This document shows, one piece after another, positions 16,663 to 26,112 of a stretch of DNA of 49,567 bases. This DNA comes from Sphingomonadales bacterium (GTDB lineage: Bacteria > Pseudomonadota > Alphaproteobacteria > Sphingomonadales > Sphingomonadaceae). The DNA is taken from the NCBI GenBank assembly GCA_027483465.1, contig JAIXUQ010000092.1, positions 1 through 49,567 on the forward strand, written 5' to 3'. Under the pieces are notes generated by a model. It saw nothing but the letters and a program-made list of their open reading frames with translations, did no database searches and was not told where the DNA came from. Each line of letters starts with the position of its first letter. Position 1 is the stretch's first letter. The translations under genes and the position numbers were made by a program.

Positions 16663-17648
16663 TGGGGCCAGCGGGTTTGCCTCGCTGGCACTGCTGCCTG
16701 CCCCTTGCATTGGCAGCGGGGCTGTTGTTTGCTGCCCCGGCTGCCGAGGCAGCCCGCAAGCCGGTTGCGCCGCCTTTGCCGCCGCTGGAACTGTCACCGG
16801 CAGCGCCGCTCATCGATATCGAATTCTACGGCCAGCGCTTGCGGCTTACCGTTGATTTTGGTGGTGACGACGTTGTTCAGATCAATCCCGGCGCAGCGGT
16901 GCGCGCCCTATTGGCTGCCGATGTGCGGCCGGACGGCAGCAGCGCCCAGCGCGGCCAGTATCGTGTGGCCGTGGGCCAATCCACGCTGGCCATTCCCTTC
17001 ACCCGCGAAACGCTGGATATTGCTGACCGGCCTGTTCAGGCACGGGTGTTGCTGCCGCTGGTGGCACCTCCCGGCCAGCCAACGGGCAGCGACGGCAGCA
17101 TCGGCCTGCCGCTGCTGCCGCATGATGCTGTTCGCTGGCGCTGGCGGGCAAGCAACCCGCGCGATCAGCGCCTCACCGTTCCAGCCCGCATTGGCCGCAG
17201 CGACGCCTGGGGTTTCGATTGGCCGCTCGCCGGTGGTGAACGGCTTGATGTGGAATTGCACCCGCTGCGACCGATGACGGTGGCCAGCGCGGCGGCTGCG
17301 AGTGCACTGGCCAAAGCCGGCGATGGACGCTTGATCGGGCCCGTGGTGCGCGTCCCGATCAGTTTCGGCGCTGTTCGTCCGGTGCGGCAGTTGCAGTTGG
17401 CCAGGCCTGTGAACCTGGCCGGGGTGCCGGTCAGCAGCGTCATGGTGCGGCTGTTCGACTGGGCGGGGCGCAGCCAGCTGCCGCCCGATGCCGACGCGGA
17501 TTCCGCATTGACGGTGACCAGTTCGCGTGGGCGACAGGATCGTTGGACAAATGTGAAGCTGGGTGCGGACCTGCTGGCCGGTTGCGCGAGTATAAGCTGG
17601 CACCGCAGGCCAGCAGAACTGGTGTTGGAGTGCCCGGCAACGCCGTGA
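16662..17648 (+). CDS. Exported protein of unknown function
   Basis: A 328-residue protein with an N-terminal hydrophobic signal (LPLALAAGLLFAAPAAEAA). I do not recognise a family. The segment IDIEFYGQRLRLTVDFGGDD, followed by VQINPGAAVRALL, faintly resembles the first strand-turn of retropepsin-like aspartic proteases (hDTGA), but the catalytic DT/SGA is not preserved, so protease activity is doubtful. A second matching half is not obvious. Gene order (TGATG overlap with nadE) suggests co-transcription. Base composition is like the neighbours. Confidence 0.7.
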   Translation: MGPAGLPRWHCCLPLALAAGLLFAAPAAEAARKPVAPPLPPLELSPAAPLIDIEFYGQRLRLTVDFGGDDVVQINPGAAVRALLAADVRPDGSSAQRGQYRVAVGQSTLAIPFTRETLDIADRPVQARVLLPLVAPPGQPTGSDGSIGLPLLPHDAVRWRWRASNPRDQRLTVPARIGRSDAWGFDWPLAGGERLDVELHPLRPMTVASAAAASALAKAGDGRLIGPVVRVPISFGAVRPVRQLQLARPVNLAGVPVSSVMVRLFDWAGRSQLPPDADADSALTVTSSRGRQDRWTNVKLGADLLAGCASISWHRRPAELVLECPATP

Positions 17649-17865
17649 AATCAGGCGCCGGTCCCGGCACCATCCTAGCATTTTCTTGCGTTTGAACGAC
17701 GCTTGCGACCCCCGGTAACGCATGCTAGCCTTTGGTATAGTTCGGGCGAGATGAGGGGAATTCCACCGCGCCGGACCCATCATGAAGATTGCGGCGGGCA
17801 CGGGGCGACGTGGAATGCTGCGCACCTCGTGAACCGATTGCGTCCTTTTTTGGGGAGGGGATCGC

Positions 17866-20808
17866 ATGACGTTCGGCACTGTGAGCTATAATGTTTTGGC
17901 TCTTGCCATGGTGTGGGGCGCAGCCGCCCCGGTATTGGCGCAAGCGGCCAACCCGTCTGCGCGGCCTGCTGCCGCGCCGGCAGATGAACCGCCGGCCGAA
18001 GAGGCGATTGTTGTCACCGGCTCGCGCATTGCGGCCTCAGGCTATACGGCGCCAACGCCGGTCACGGTGGTGGGCGAGGAATTGCTGCTGCGCGATGCCA
18101 AACCAACAGTGGGCGACGCGATCCGCGAATTGCCGGCGGTGGGCTCGTCAGCCTCGCCGAACAACACGTCGGGTGCCGGCAATATCGTTGCGGGCATCAC
18201 CGGGCTTGATACGGTCAACCTGCGCAACCTGGGTGTCACCCGCACGCTGGTGCTGTTTGATGGCCAGCGCGTGGTGCAATCCAATGTCACCGGTCAGGTT
18301 GATATCGGCACCATGCCCACTGCCCTTGTGCAGCGCATCGATGTGGTGACGGCCGGCGCCTCGGCAGCCTGGGGCTCGGATGCGGTTTCGGGCGTCGTCA
18401 ATCTGGTGCTGAACCGCAAGTTCGATGGCTTCAAGGCCAGCATCGAGGCCGGTGATAGCTATGCCTTCGATCGTTTCAACTATCGGGCGCAGGCCGCCTG
18501 GGGCATGGGTTTTGACGATGACAAGGGCCGGATCATCCTTGCCGGCAACTGGTTCAACGCACCCAGCAATATCTTTGCCAATCAGCGCGGCTGGAACCGC
18601 TATACGCAGCTGGTCAACAATCCGGCCTTCACCACCACCAACAATGAACCGCGGTTGATTCGCGCTGACAATGTCAACCTGTCCAACGCCACCACCGGCG
18701 GCCTGATCGTGGGCGCCTGCAACCAGGCCATCACCGCCAGCGGCGCCTGCCCCACTGCCGGCCAGATCAGCGCCGGCACGCTGCAGAACCAGCAGTTCAT
18801 CGGCAGCGTTGGCCAATTGGCCCCGTTCAATGCGCGCTTCATTTCCGGCCAGATCGCCGCCGATGCCGATACGCTGCAGGCGCAATTGAACAATCTGGCG
18901 ATCCGTTACCGCACCGGATCGCTGTTCGGCATGATGAAATATGATTTTGCCGATTGGCTGCGCTTCTCGGTGCAGCTGAACTATGGCAGCACCTTCTCGC
19001 GCAACAATTCGGTGCCCTTCATCCGCACCGGGGCACAGGCGCCCTTCATCCGGATCGACAACCCGTTCCTGCCTGACGTGGTGCGGCAGCAGATGGTGGC
19101 CAACAACTGGACGGCGATCCGGATCGGCACGACCAACATCAACAACATGACCCCGGAGACGCTGAGCTACGACAATTTTGCCACCAATGCCGTGGGCGTG
19201 CCGGTGGCCACCACCGATCGTGAGCTCTGGCGCGGCGTTGCGACCATCGAAGGCGATCTGGGTGGGGACTGGAGCTATAGCGCCTATTACCAGCGCGGCG
19301 ACGTGCGGGTGTTCCAGACGACCGAGTCCAATGCGATCATCGCCAATTTCAACCGCGCCATCGATGCCGTGCGGCTGTCATCCGGCCAGATTGTCTGCCG
19401 GGTGAACGCCGATACCAGCACCACCAACGATGATCCGGCTTGCCGCCCGCTCAACATCATCGGCCAGGGCGTGGCGAGCCAGGAAGCGATCCGGTACATC
19501 AACGTCGTGCCGGGCAGCAATTTCCAGCGCCAACTGTTGCGGCAGACCGTGACCGCAGCAACGGTGCAGGGCAAGCTGCCGGGCCTTCCGGCTGGCGATA
19601 TCGCGCTGGCCTTTGGCGGTGAGTATCGCACGGAAACCGGCAACATCATCAACGACGCCGGCGCGCAGGCCCGCATCTATTCGGTGGCAAATTTCCCCAG
19701 CTTCGATGGCCGCTACAACGTAAAGGAAGGCTTCCTTGAAGTGGACGTGCCGCTGCTGAAGGACAGTGCCGTCAAGTCGCTCAACATCAATGGCGCTGTA
19801 CGTTACACGGATTATTCGACGAGCGGAGGTGTGACCACCTGGAAACTGGGCGTGCTGTCGGATGTGATGACCGGGCTGCGACTGCGGGCAACCCTGTCCC
19901 GCGATATCCGGGCCCCCAACCTCAACGAGCTGTTTTCCACCGGCCTCTCCACCCTGTCGTCAGCGGTTGATCCGCGCAACAATGTCACGGTCGCCATCTT
20001 CAGCTTCGCCAGCGGCAACCGCGCCTTGCAGCCGGAAAAGGCGCGGACCTTCTCGGCGGGGGTGGTGCTTCAGCCCAGCTTCATCGACCGGTTCAACCTT
20101 TCGGTGGACTATTACAGCATCAACCTGTCGGATGCGATCGTGCAGGTTGGCGCCAACGACGTGCTGAGCCGTTGCAACGCCGGCCAGACGGCCTTTTGCG
20201 CGCAGTTGGTGTTTGGCGGGCCAACGGGCGCCAACGGCCAGCCGCTGCTCAGCCAGATCAATGTCTTCCCCGACAATATCGCAAGCCTGAAAACATCAGG
20301 GCTGGATTATCAGCTCGATTGGACCGTGCCGGCACTGGGCGGCGATCTCAACCTGCGCCTGCTGGGCAACTATATCTTCCAGCTGCGCCAACAGCAGTTG
20401 GGCAATACGTTCAACCTGGCTGGCGCCATCGGGGCCGACAATCTCGGCGGCACGGGCTTTCCCCGGGCGCGCTTCACTGCCTCGGCCACCTGGAACAAGG
20501 GCGATGTGTCGTTCACTGCACAAACCCGCTTCATCGGTTCGGCCAAGCTGAACAGCGCCTGGGGACCGAAGGATGTGGATGTGAACAAGGTGCCGGCCAT
20601 CGCCTATGTTGATCTGCGCGGGAGCTGGAAGTTGAACGATCATTTCCAGTTCTTCGCCACCGTTGACAATCTGCTCAACAAGGCACCCCCGATCGTGCCG
20701 GCGAGCCAGGCGCAAGGGCAAAGCGCCTTCTATTTCACCGGCATCAACGGCATCATCTATGACGCGATCGGCCGCCAGTACCGGGCCGGGGTGCGGGCCA
20801 ATTTCTGA
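17866..20808 (+). CDS. TonB-dependent outer-membrane receptor
   Basis: A 980-residue receptor. The ATG follows a strong GGGGAGGGG ribosome-binding site. Signal peptide is followed by a Pro/Ala-rich linker and the TonB-box/plug start EEAIVVTGSRI. The plug contains PTVGDAIRELPAVGS and the conserved ...WGSDAVSGVVNLVLNRKFDG. A long beta-barrel follows and ends RQYRAGVRANF, with the C-terminal Phe required for barrel assembly. It imports a substrate across the outer membrane using TonB energy. The downstream genes suggest a carbon substrate that is oxidised in the periplasm rather than iron. A TATAGT (17736-17741) upstream resembles a -10 element, but no good -35 accompanies it. Confidence 0.95.
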   Translation: MTFGTVSYNVLALAMVWGAAAPVLAQAANPSARPAAAPADEPPAEEAIVVTGSRIAASGYTAPTPVTVVGEELLLRDAKPTVGDAIRELPAVGSSASPNNTSGAGNIVAGITGLDTVNLRNLGVTRTLVLFDGQRVVQSNVTGQVDIGTMPTALVQRIDVVTAGASAAWGSDAVSGVVNLVLNRKFDGFKASIEAGDSYAFDRFNYRAQAAWGMGFDDDKGRIILAGNWFNAPSNIFANQRGWNRYTQLVNNPAFTTTNNEPRLIRADNVNLSNATTGGLIVGACNQAITASGACPTAGQISAGTLQNQQFIGSVGQLAPFNARFISGQIAADADTLQAQLNNLAIRYRTGSLFGMMKYDFADWLRFSVQLNYGSTFSRNNSVPFIRTGAQAPFIRIDNPFLPDVVRQQMVANNWTAIRIGTTNINNMTPETLSYDNFATNAVGVPVATTDRELWRGVATIEGDLGGDWSYSAYYQRGDVRVFQTTESNAIIANFNRAIDAVRLSSGQIVCRVNADTSTTNDDPACRPLNIIGQGVASQEAIRYINVVPGSNFQRQLLRQTVTAATVQGKLPGLPAGDIALAFGGEYRTETGNIINDAGAQARIYSVANFPSFDGRYNVKEGFLEVDVPLLKDSAVKSLNINGAVRYTDYSTSGGVTTWKLGVLSDVMTGLRLRATLSRDIRAPNLNELFSTGLSTLSSAVDPRNNVTVAIFSFASGNRALQPEKARTFSAGVVLQPSFIDRFNLSVDYYSINLSDAIVQVGANDVLSRCNAGQTAFCAQLVFGGPTGANGQPLLSQINVFPDNIASLKTSGLDYQLDWTVPALGGDLNLRLLGNYIFQLRQQQLGNTFNLAGAIGADNLGGTGFPRARFTASATWNKGDVSFTAQTRFIGSAKLNSAWGPKDVDVNKVPAIAYVDLRGSWKLNDHFQFFATVDNLLNKAPPIVPASQAQGQSAFYFTGINGIIYDAIGRQYRAGVRANF

Positions 20809-20907
20809 TCGACAACCTACCAACTTGCCGCATGGCCCGCCAGGCGCGATGATGGCAACCCACAACACCACGCAAGCCGCGCAGACAGCGGCACAAGGGG
20901 AGGACGA

Positions 20908-21915
20908 ATGATGGACATCAGCCGCAGGGACACGATGATGCTGGCGGCCGGCGCTGTTGCAGCCGGAGCGTTGGCGGCGGCGCCCGCCGCCGCGCAGAGC
21001 AGCGGCCCGCGCCGGTTGGGTTCAAAGGAAAAGGTCGCCTATTGGGTGGCCACGGTAACCCCTTGTGATGCCAAGGGCATGTTTGACTCCGGCGCCATGA
21101 AGGCGGTGATGGAATGGCACCAGAAGTGCGGCGCCGATGGTGTTGTGGTGCTTGGGACGTCTGGCGAGTTCCCGAGCTTTTCGGTGGCCGAGCGCCGGCG
21201 CATCACCGAAGTGGCCATGCAGCACAAGGGCAACATGAACATCATTGTGGGGCCTGGCACACCCAATATCGTGGAAACCATCGAACTGGCCCGCCATGCC
21301 CAGAGCGTTGGCGCCGATGGCCTGCTGGTGATCCCGCCCTTTTATTTCAACCAGCCGCCGAACGACGGCCTGATCCATTATTACACGCAGCTGTTTGAGG
21401 CGGTGACGATCCCGATCAATCTGTATCACATCCCCGGCACATCGGAGGTGGCGATCACCCACGAACTGCTGCGCGCGATGATGAAATATCCACATCTGGC
21501 CGGCATCAAGGATTCCTCGGGTGACGCGGCGGGCTTTGCCGAGTTTCTGAAGAGCTTCCCTGAGCTGAACATGCGTTGCGGCACGTCCAACAACCTGATC
21601 CCGGCCGTTGAGGCGGGCATGGGCGCCATTCTGGCCGACGGCAATCAGTTCAGTGACAAGTGCGCCGACATCTTCAAGACCTATCGCGCCAAGGGCGACT
21701 GGAAGGCAAAGTTGAACCATCTGCGCGCGGCGCAGGGGGTGATGCGGGATCACAACATGGGGGCCAATACCTATGCGGCGATGAAATATGTGCTGTCGCT
21801 GCGCATGGGTGGGCCGATGATGTATGCGCGCACCCCCTACCCGCAGCTGACCGATGCCCAAAAGGCGAGCCTGAAGGCCGGGCTGGACAAGGTGATGCAG
21901 ATGCCGGCCGCCTGA
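20908..21915 (+). CDS. Tat-exported DapA-family lyase/aldolase
   Basis: A 335-residue member of the DHDPS/N-acetylneuraminate lyase family. The Schiff-base Lys201 (LAGIKDSSGD), the proton-relay Tyr173 (INLYHIPG) and the oxoacid-binding GTSGE (83-87) are all present. Unusually it begins with a twin-arginine signal (SRRDTMMLAAGAVAAG, then AAAPAAAQS), so it should be exported folded. Cytoplasmic relatives make or cleave 2-oxoacids (dihydrodipicolinate, sialic acid, KDG, hydroxybenzylidenepyruvate). The reaction here cannot be read from sequence, but the position between a TonB receptor and a PQQ dehydrogenase implies periplasmic cleavage or hydration of an imported compound. The start is preceded by GGGGAGGACGA; an alternative ATG lies 3 bp downstream. 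Confidence 0.88.
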   Translation: MMDISRRDTMMLAAGAVAAGALAAAPAAAQSSGPRRLGSKEKVAYWVATVTPCDAKGMFDSGAMKAVMEWHQKCGADGVVVLGTSGEFPSFSVAERRRITEVAMQHKGNMNIIVGPGTPNIVETIELARHAQSVGADGLLVIPPFYFNQPPNDGLIHYYTQLFEAVTIPINLYHIPGTSEVAITHELLRAMMKYPHLAGIKDSSGDAAGFAEFLKSFPELNMRCGTSNNLIPAVEAGMGAILADGNQFSDKCADIFKTYRAKGDWKAKLNHLRAAQGVMRDHNMGANTYAAMKYVLSLRMGGPMMYARTPYPQLTDAQKASLKAGLDKVMQMPAA

Positions 21916-21953
21916 GCGCCGGCATCTGCATATTCGCATCAAGGGGCATCCAT

Positions 21954-24032
21954 ATGAACATCACCACCATCCTGCCGCTGTCCGTTGCAGCCGCGCTCAT
22001 GCTGTCCACCGCCGCGCTCGCCCAAACGCCGGCGAAGGAGGGCACAGTTGCCGCGCGCACCAGCAACGGTGTCGCCAACTGGACCACATACAACGCCGAT
22101 CTGAGAGGCAGCCGCTATTCACCGCTTGATCAGATCAATGCCAACAACTTCAAGGATCTGGAGATCGCTTGGCGGTTCAAGACCGACATTCTGGGCAGCC
22201 GCCCGGAATATAAGCTGGAATCGACCCCACTGGCGGTTGACGGGATCATCTACACGACCGGTGGCACCCGCCGCGCCGTGGTTGCGCTCAACGGCGCCAC
22301 GGGCGAGTTGCTCTGGCAGTTTGCCCTGCACGAAGGCAAGCGGTCAGCCGAAAGCCCGCGCGCCCTGTCCGGCCGGGGCCTCTCCTATTGGACCGACGGC
22401 ACCAAGCGGCGCATCTTCTACGTCACCATCGGCTATCGCCTGGTTTCGCTGGATGCCGACACGGGCCGTCCCGATCCGGAATTCGGCGAGAATGGCGTGC
22501 TCGATCTGAAGAAGGATTTCGATCAGGATCTGGGCGATCTTGATACGGGCGAAGTGGGCGTGCATTCCGCCCCGGCGGTTTCGGGCAACACCATCATCAT
22601 CGGTGCTGCCTTCCGTGAAGGCTTCACGCCGCGCACGCACAACAACACCAAGGGCTATGTCCGCGCCTTTGATGTGCGCACCGGCAAGCGTCTGTGGATC
22701 TTCCACACCGTGCCAAAGCCGGGCGAGTTCGGTTATGACACGTGGCTGAACAAGTCAGCCGACATCAATGGCAACACCGGGGTGTGGACGCAGGTTTCGG
22801 TGGATGAGGAACTGGGCCTGGCCTATCTAGCCGTCGAATCCGCCACCTCTGACTTTTTCGGCGGCAAGCGGCCCGGCAACAATCTCTTTGCCAACAGCCT
22901 GGTTGCGGTGGACCTGAAGACCGGCGAGCGCCGCTGGCATTATCAATTGATCCACCACGAGATCTGGGACCTCGACAACAGCAGCGCACCGCTGCTGATG
23001 GACGTGACCGTGGATGGCAAGCCGCGCAAGGTTGTTGGCCTGCCGTCAAAACAGGGGTTTTTCTATGTGTTTGATCGCGCCACCGGGCAACCGGTGTGGC
23101 CGATCAAGGAAACCAAGGTGCCCAAGGGCAATGTGCCGGGCGAATGGTACAGCCCCACCCAGCCAATCCCGTCGAAGCCGCCGGTCTATGCCCGCAATGG
23201 CGTCGAGGAAAAGGATCTGATCGACTTCACGCCCGATCTGAAGAAGAAGGCGCTGGAGCTGACTTCCAAATATGTGCTTGGCCCGGTTTACACCCCGCCG
23301 ATCATTTCCGCGCCCGAGAAATTCGGGGTGATCAACAACTGGGCGCAGGGTGGCACCAACTGGCCCGGTGGCAGCTTCGACCCGGAAACCGGCATCGCCT
23401 ATGTCTATGCCTGCGGGGCCTGCATCAGCTCCACTGGCCTGTTGCCGCCGCCGGCCGGGCTTTCCGATATCCCGCTGGTGGTGGGCGTGGCCGGCCAACC
23501 GGTAACGATGATCAAGGGGCCGGGTGAAGGCGCCGGTGCCGACAGCCCGGCTCCTGCCACGGCGCCCGGCGCTGGGTCTGGCCCACCGCGGCTTGCCGTG
23601 GATGGCCTGCCCCTGGTCAAGCCGCCCTATGGCACAATCAGCGCCATCGATGTGAACAGCGGGTCGATCAAGTGGCAGGTGGCCCACGGCGAAACGCCGG
23701 ATTTCGTGCGCAACCATCCGACCATCAAGGCGATGGGCGGCATTCCGCGCACCGGTCAGGCCACATACCAGATCGGCACGCTGGTGACCAAGTCGTTGGT
23801 CATTGCCGGCGAAAACCAGTTCACCACGACGCCGGATCACCCGCGCGGTGCCATGCTGCGCGCCTATGACAAGCAGTCCGGCAAGGAAGTGGGCGCGGTG
23901 TTCATGCCCTCCACCCAGTCGGGCTCACCGATGACCTACATGATCGGTGGCAAGCAGTATATCATCGTGCCGACCAGCGGCGGCAACGCCTCGGGCGAGT
24001 TCATCGCCTATGCCCTGCCGGGCAAGCGATAA
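21954..24032 (+). CDS. PQQ-dependent dehydrogenase (quinoprotein, glucose/quinate/alcohol type)
   Basis: A 692-residue periplasmic eight-bladed beta-propeller quinoprotein. The chosen ATG gives a signal peptide ending STAALAQ. Then NWTTYNADLRGSRYSPLDQI is the classic quinoprotein start. Propeller repeats such as VVALNGATGELLWQF, VRAFDVRTGKRLWIF and LVAVDLKTGERRWHYQ carry the W-docking motif. The region LIHHEIWDLDNSSAPLLMDV is conserved in the glucose/quinate/alcohol dehydrogenases. The adjacent-Cys disulfide of methanol dehydrogenases is absent; two Cys (487, 490) form CxxC instead. No haem domain is fused, and the next gene supplies a cytochrome c. The substrate is unknown. Confidence 0.92.
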   Translation: MNITTILPLSVAAALMLSTAALAQTPAKEGTVAARTSNGVANWTTYNADLRGSRYSPLDQINANNFKDLEIAWRFKTDILGSRPEYKLESTPLAVDGIIYTTGGTRRAVVALNGATGELLWQFALHEGKRSAESPRALSGRGLSYWTDGTKRRIFYVTIGYRLVSLDADTGRPDPEFGENGVLDLKKDFDQDLGDLDTGEVGVHSAPAVSGNTIIIGAAFREGFTPRTHNNTKGYVRAFDVRTGKRLWIFHTVPKPGEFGYDTWLNKSADINGNTGVWTQVSVDEELGLAYLAVESATSDFFGGKRPGNNLFANSLVAVDLKTGERRWHYQLIHHEIWDLDNSSAPLLMDVTVDGKPRKVVGLPSKQGFFYVFDRATGQPVWPIKETKVPKGNVPGEWYSPTQPIPSKPPVYARNGVEEKDLIDFTPDLKKKALELTSKYVLGPVYTPPIISAPEKFGVINNWAQGGTNWPGGSFDPETGIAYVYACGACISSTGLLPPPAGLSDIPLVVGVAGQPVTMIKGPGEGAGADSPAPATAPGAGSGPPRLAVDGLPLVKPPYGTISAIDVNSGSIKWQVAHGETPDFVRNHPTIKAMGGIPRTGQATYQIGTLVTKSLVIAGENQFTTTPDHPRGAMLRAYDKQSGKEVGAVFMPSTQSGSPMTYMIGGKQYIIVPTSGGNASGEFIAYALPGKR

Positions 24033-24044
24033 GGAGAGTTTGTG

Positions 24045-24482
24045 ATGCGTGCCCTGTTGCCTCTGATCCCGTTGGCCTGTGCGGCGGCCCTGGCCGGAAC
24101 AGCCGTTGCCCAGGAAGCCGGAAAATCAGTGTGGCAGGGCATCTTCACCGAAGCCCAGGCCCAACGCGGTGCCGGCGTTTATGCCCAGCGGTGCAGCGCT
24201 TGCCACGGCGCTGCCCTGAATGGCACGGGCGAGGCGCCGCCACTGGTTGGCGGCGAATTCGTCAGCCACTGGGATACGATGACGGTGGGCGATCTTTTTG
24301 ATCGCGTGCGCACCACCATGCCACAGAATGATCCGCAATCACTGACCCGTGAAGAATATGCCGACGTGCTGGCCTTCCTGTTGAAGACGAACGGTTTCCC
24401 GGCGGGCAGCCAGACGCTCGACAAGCGGTCGGAGGTGCTGGCCACGATCGGGATCACGGCAGAAAAGCCAGCCGGCATGTGA
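24045..24482 (+). CDS. Periplasmic c-type cytochrome
   Basis: A 145-residue monohaem cytochrome c. Signal peptide ends AGTAVAQ; the haem motif is C50-SA-C53-H54, and the likely Met axial ligand lies in VRTTMPQNDP. The ATG at 24045 is preferred over the GTG one codon upstream because AAGGAGAG is 8 nt away. It starts 12 bp after the PQQ dehydrogenase and is the obvious electron acceptor for it, passing electrons to the respiratory chain. Confidence 0.93.
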   Translation: MRALLPLIPLACAAALAGTAVAQEAGKSVWQGIFTEAQAQRGAGVYAQRCSACHGAALNGTGEAPPLVGGEFVSHWDTMTVGDLFDRVRTTMPQNDPQSLTREEYADVLAFLLKTNGFPAGSQTLDKRSEVLATIGITAEKPAGM

Positions 24483-24501
24483 CCCGGCAGAGGGGGACAG
24501 C

Positions 24502-25578
24502 ATGAAATCGATCATTGCGGCAAGCCTGCTGGTGGCCGCAACTTCGGCGGTTGCCCAACCGGCGACGGCCCCAGCCCGGCCGGTGTGGACGGTGGACACC
24601 CTGCCCAAGCCTGCGCCGCTGACGGCCGAGACCAACAAACAGCCCAACCCATATCGCACTGAGTTTGGCCATCTGAAGCTGCCACCCGGCCGCGTGATGG
24701 GATCCACCAGCGCAGTGGCAGTGGACAGCCGCGGCCATATCTGGGTTGCCGAACGCTGCGGCGCCAACAATTGCGCCAACAGCCCGATCGATCCGATCAT
24801 GGAATTTGACGCCGAGGGCAATTTCATCCGGGCCTTTGGTGGCGGGCTGACGGTCTTTCCCCACGGCTTCTTCATCGACAAAGCTGATAATATCTGGCTG
24901 ACCGATGCCCGGGCCATGCCCGGCAAGGGTGCCACAGTGCTGAAATTCAGCCCGGAAGGCAAGCTGCTGCTGACCCTGGGCAAGCCCGGCGTTCAAGGCA
25001 AGGGCACCGACGTTTTCACCGAACCAAATGCCGTGATCGTTGCCAGAAACGGCGACATCTTCGTGTCGGACGGGCATGAAGCTGATCGCGGCGTTGCACG
25101 CATTATGAAGTTTGACCGGAATGGCAAATTCCTGATGCAGTGGGGGCAACCGGGCAAGGGCCAGGGTGATCTGGAGGTTCCGCATGCCCTTGCCATGGAC
25201 TCAAAAGGCCGTCTTTATGTGGGGGACCGCTGGAACAACCGCGTTCAGATCTACACCCAAAAGGGCAAGCTGCTGAACAGTTGGACCCAATTTGGCCGGC
25301 CTTCGGGCCTATTCATCGATCAGAACGACATTCTGTATAGTGCCGATAGCGAAAGCCGACGCCCGGTGGGCTATGGCTACAACCCGGGCTGGCAGCGCGG
25401 CATCCGCATCGGATCGATCAAGGATGGCAAGGTGACCGCCTTTATCCCTGACACCGAACCCGAGCCGGACAGATTTGCCACCAGCAATGCCGAAGGCATC
25501 TGGGTTGACCGCAACGGCATCATCTATGGCGCCCAGGTGAAGGAGCGCACGGTGGCGCGGCACATCCCGCAGAAATAG
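24502..25578 (+). CDS. Exported NHL-repeat beta-propeller protein
   Basis: A 358-residue protein with a signal peptide (SLLVAATSAVAQ) and repeated NHL blades: STSAVAVDSRGHIWVAERCG, PHGFFIDKADNIWLTD, EPNAVIVARNGDIFVSDGHE, VPHALAMDSKGRLYVGDRWN. This matches the six-bladed propellers related to peptidyl-alpha-hydroxyglycine alpha-amidating lyase. Several such bacterial proteins are lactonases or lyases, so it may hydrolyse the lactone or process the product of the PQQ dehydrogenase. It is the last plus-strand gene of the cluster and ends 4 bp from the convergent cupin gene. Confidence 0.82.
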   Translation: MKSIIAASLLVAATSAVAQPATAPARPVWTVDTLPKPAPLTAETNKQPNPYRTEFGHLKLPPGRVMGSTSAVAVDSRGHIWVAERCGANNCANSPIDPIMEFDAEGNFIRAFGGGLTVFPHGFFIDKADNIWLTDARAMPGKGATVLKFSPEGKLLLTLGKPGVQGKGTDVFTEPNAVIVARNGDIFVSDGHEADRGVARIMKFDRNGKFLMQWGQPGKGQGDLEVPHALAMDSKGRLYVGDRWNNRVQIYTQKGKLLNSWTQFGRPSGLFIDQNDILYSADSESRRPVGYGYNPGWQRGIRIGSIKDGKVTAFIPDTEPEPDRFATSNAEGIWVDRNGIIYGAQVKERTVARHIPQK

Positions 25579-25582
25579 CAAA

Positions 25583-26026
25583 TCACCGGGGCGGCGTGCC
25601 AGCGGAGCCCGGGCCGCCGCCAATGTATTGCGTGGCCCAAACCCCGCTGGCCACGCCCAGAATGATGGTTTCCTCATCGGCGCCATCAAAATGCACCGCG
25701 CCGGCCGGCACCACAACAAAGCTGCCCGCCGGAAAGGCGATGGCATTCGCCTTGTCCATGTTTGGGCCCCAGCCCAATTTGAGCACACCTTTCAGCACAA
25801 AGATGCGGGCAGTGCTGCTGTGGCTGTGCGGCGGATCCCAGCCACCTGCGGGCAATGCGAAGGCATAGGAAAACGACTGCCCAGCTATATCCCGGTGGCC
25901 ATCGAGCAGCGCAAAGCGACTGCCATCGACAGCAGGCGGTCCCCAGGGGATACGATCGGGGGTGATGGTTGCAGCACCAGCAGGCGCAGCGGTGGCGGCG
26001 GCGAGGGTTATGAGGAGCGTCAACAT
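25583..26026 (-). CDS. Exported single-domain cupin
   Basis: A 147-residue protein: signal peptide MLTLLITLAAATAAPAGAA, then a cupin core with HSHSSTARIFVLKGVLKLGWG (cupin motif 1) and AGSFVVVPAGAVHFDGADEE (motif 2), which provide candidate metal-binding His residues. It is probably a periplasmic metal-dependent enzyme or binding protein. It is convergent with the beta-propeller gene and may belong functionally to the same oxidation cluster. The start at 26026 is preferred over the upstream Met because it begins the signal peptide. Confidence 0.8.
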   Translation of the reverse strand: MLTLLITLAAATAAPAGAATITPDRIPWGPPAVDGSRFALLDGHRDIAGQSFSYAFALPAGGWDPPHSHSSTARIFVLKGVLKLGWGPNMDKANAIAFPAGSFVVVPAGAVHFDGADEETIILGVASGVWATQYIGGGPGSAGTPPR

Positions 26027-26112
26027 ATCCGCGACGCTAGCTGCCTTGCCTGCCACATTCTGGCGAGAATCGGACGGTGATTTCCGCTCCCGAACGCTCT
26101 ATGGCCAGCAGC

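Noticed and set aside
16662-17648. Retropepsin-like aspartic protease
   Set aside because: Only a vague strand-turn similarity; the catalytic D-T/S-G motif is not present.
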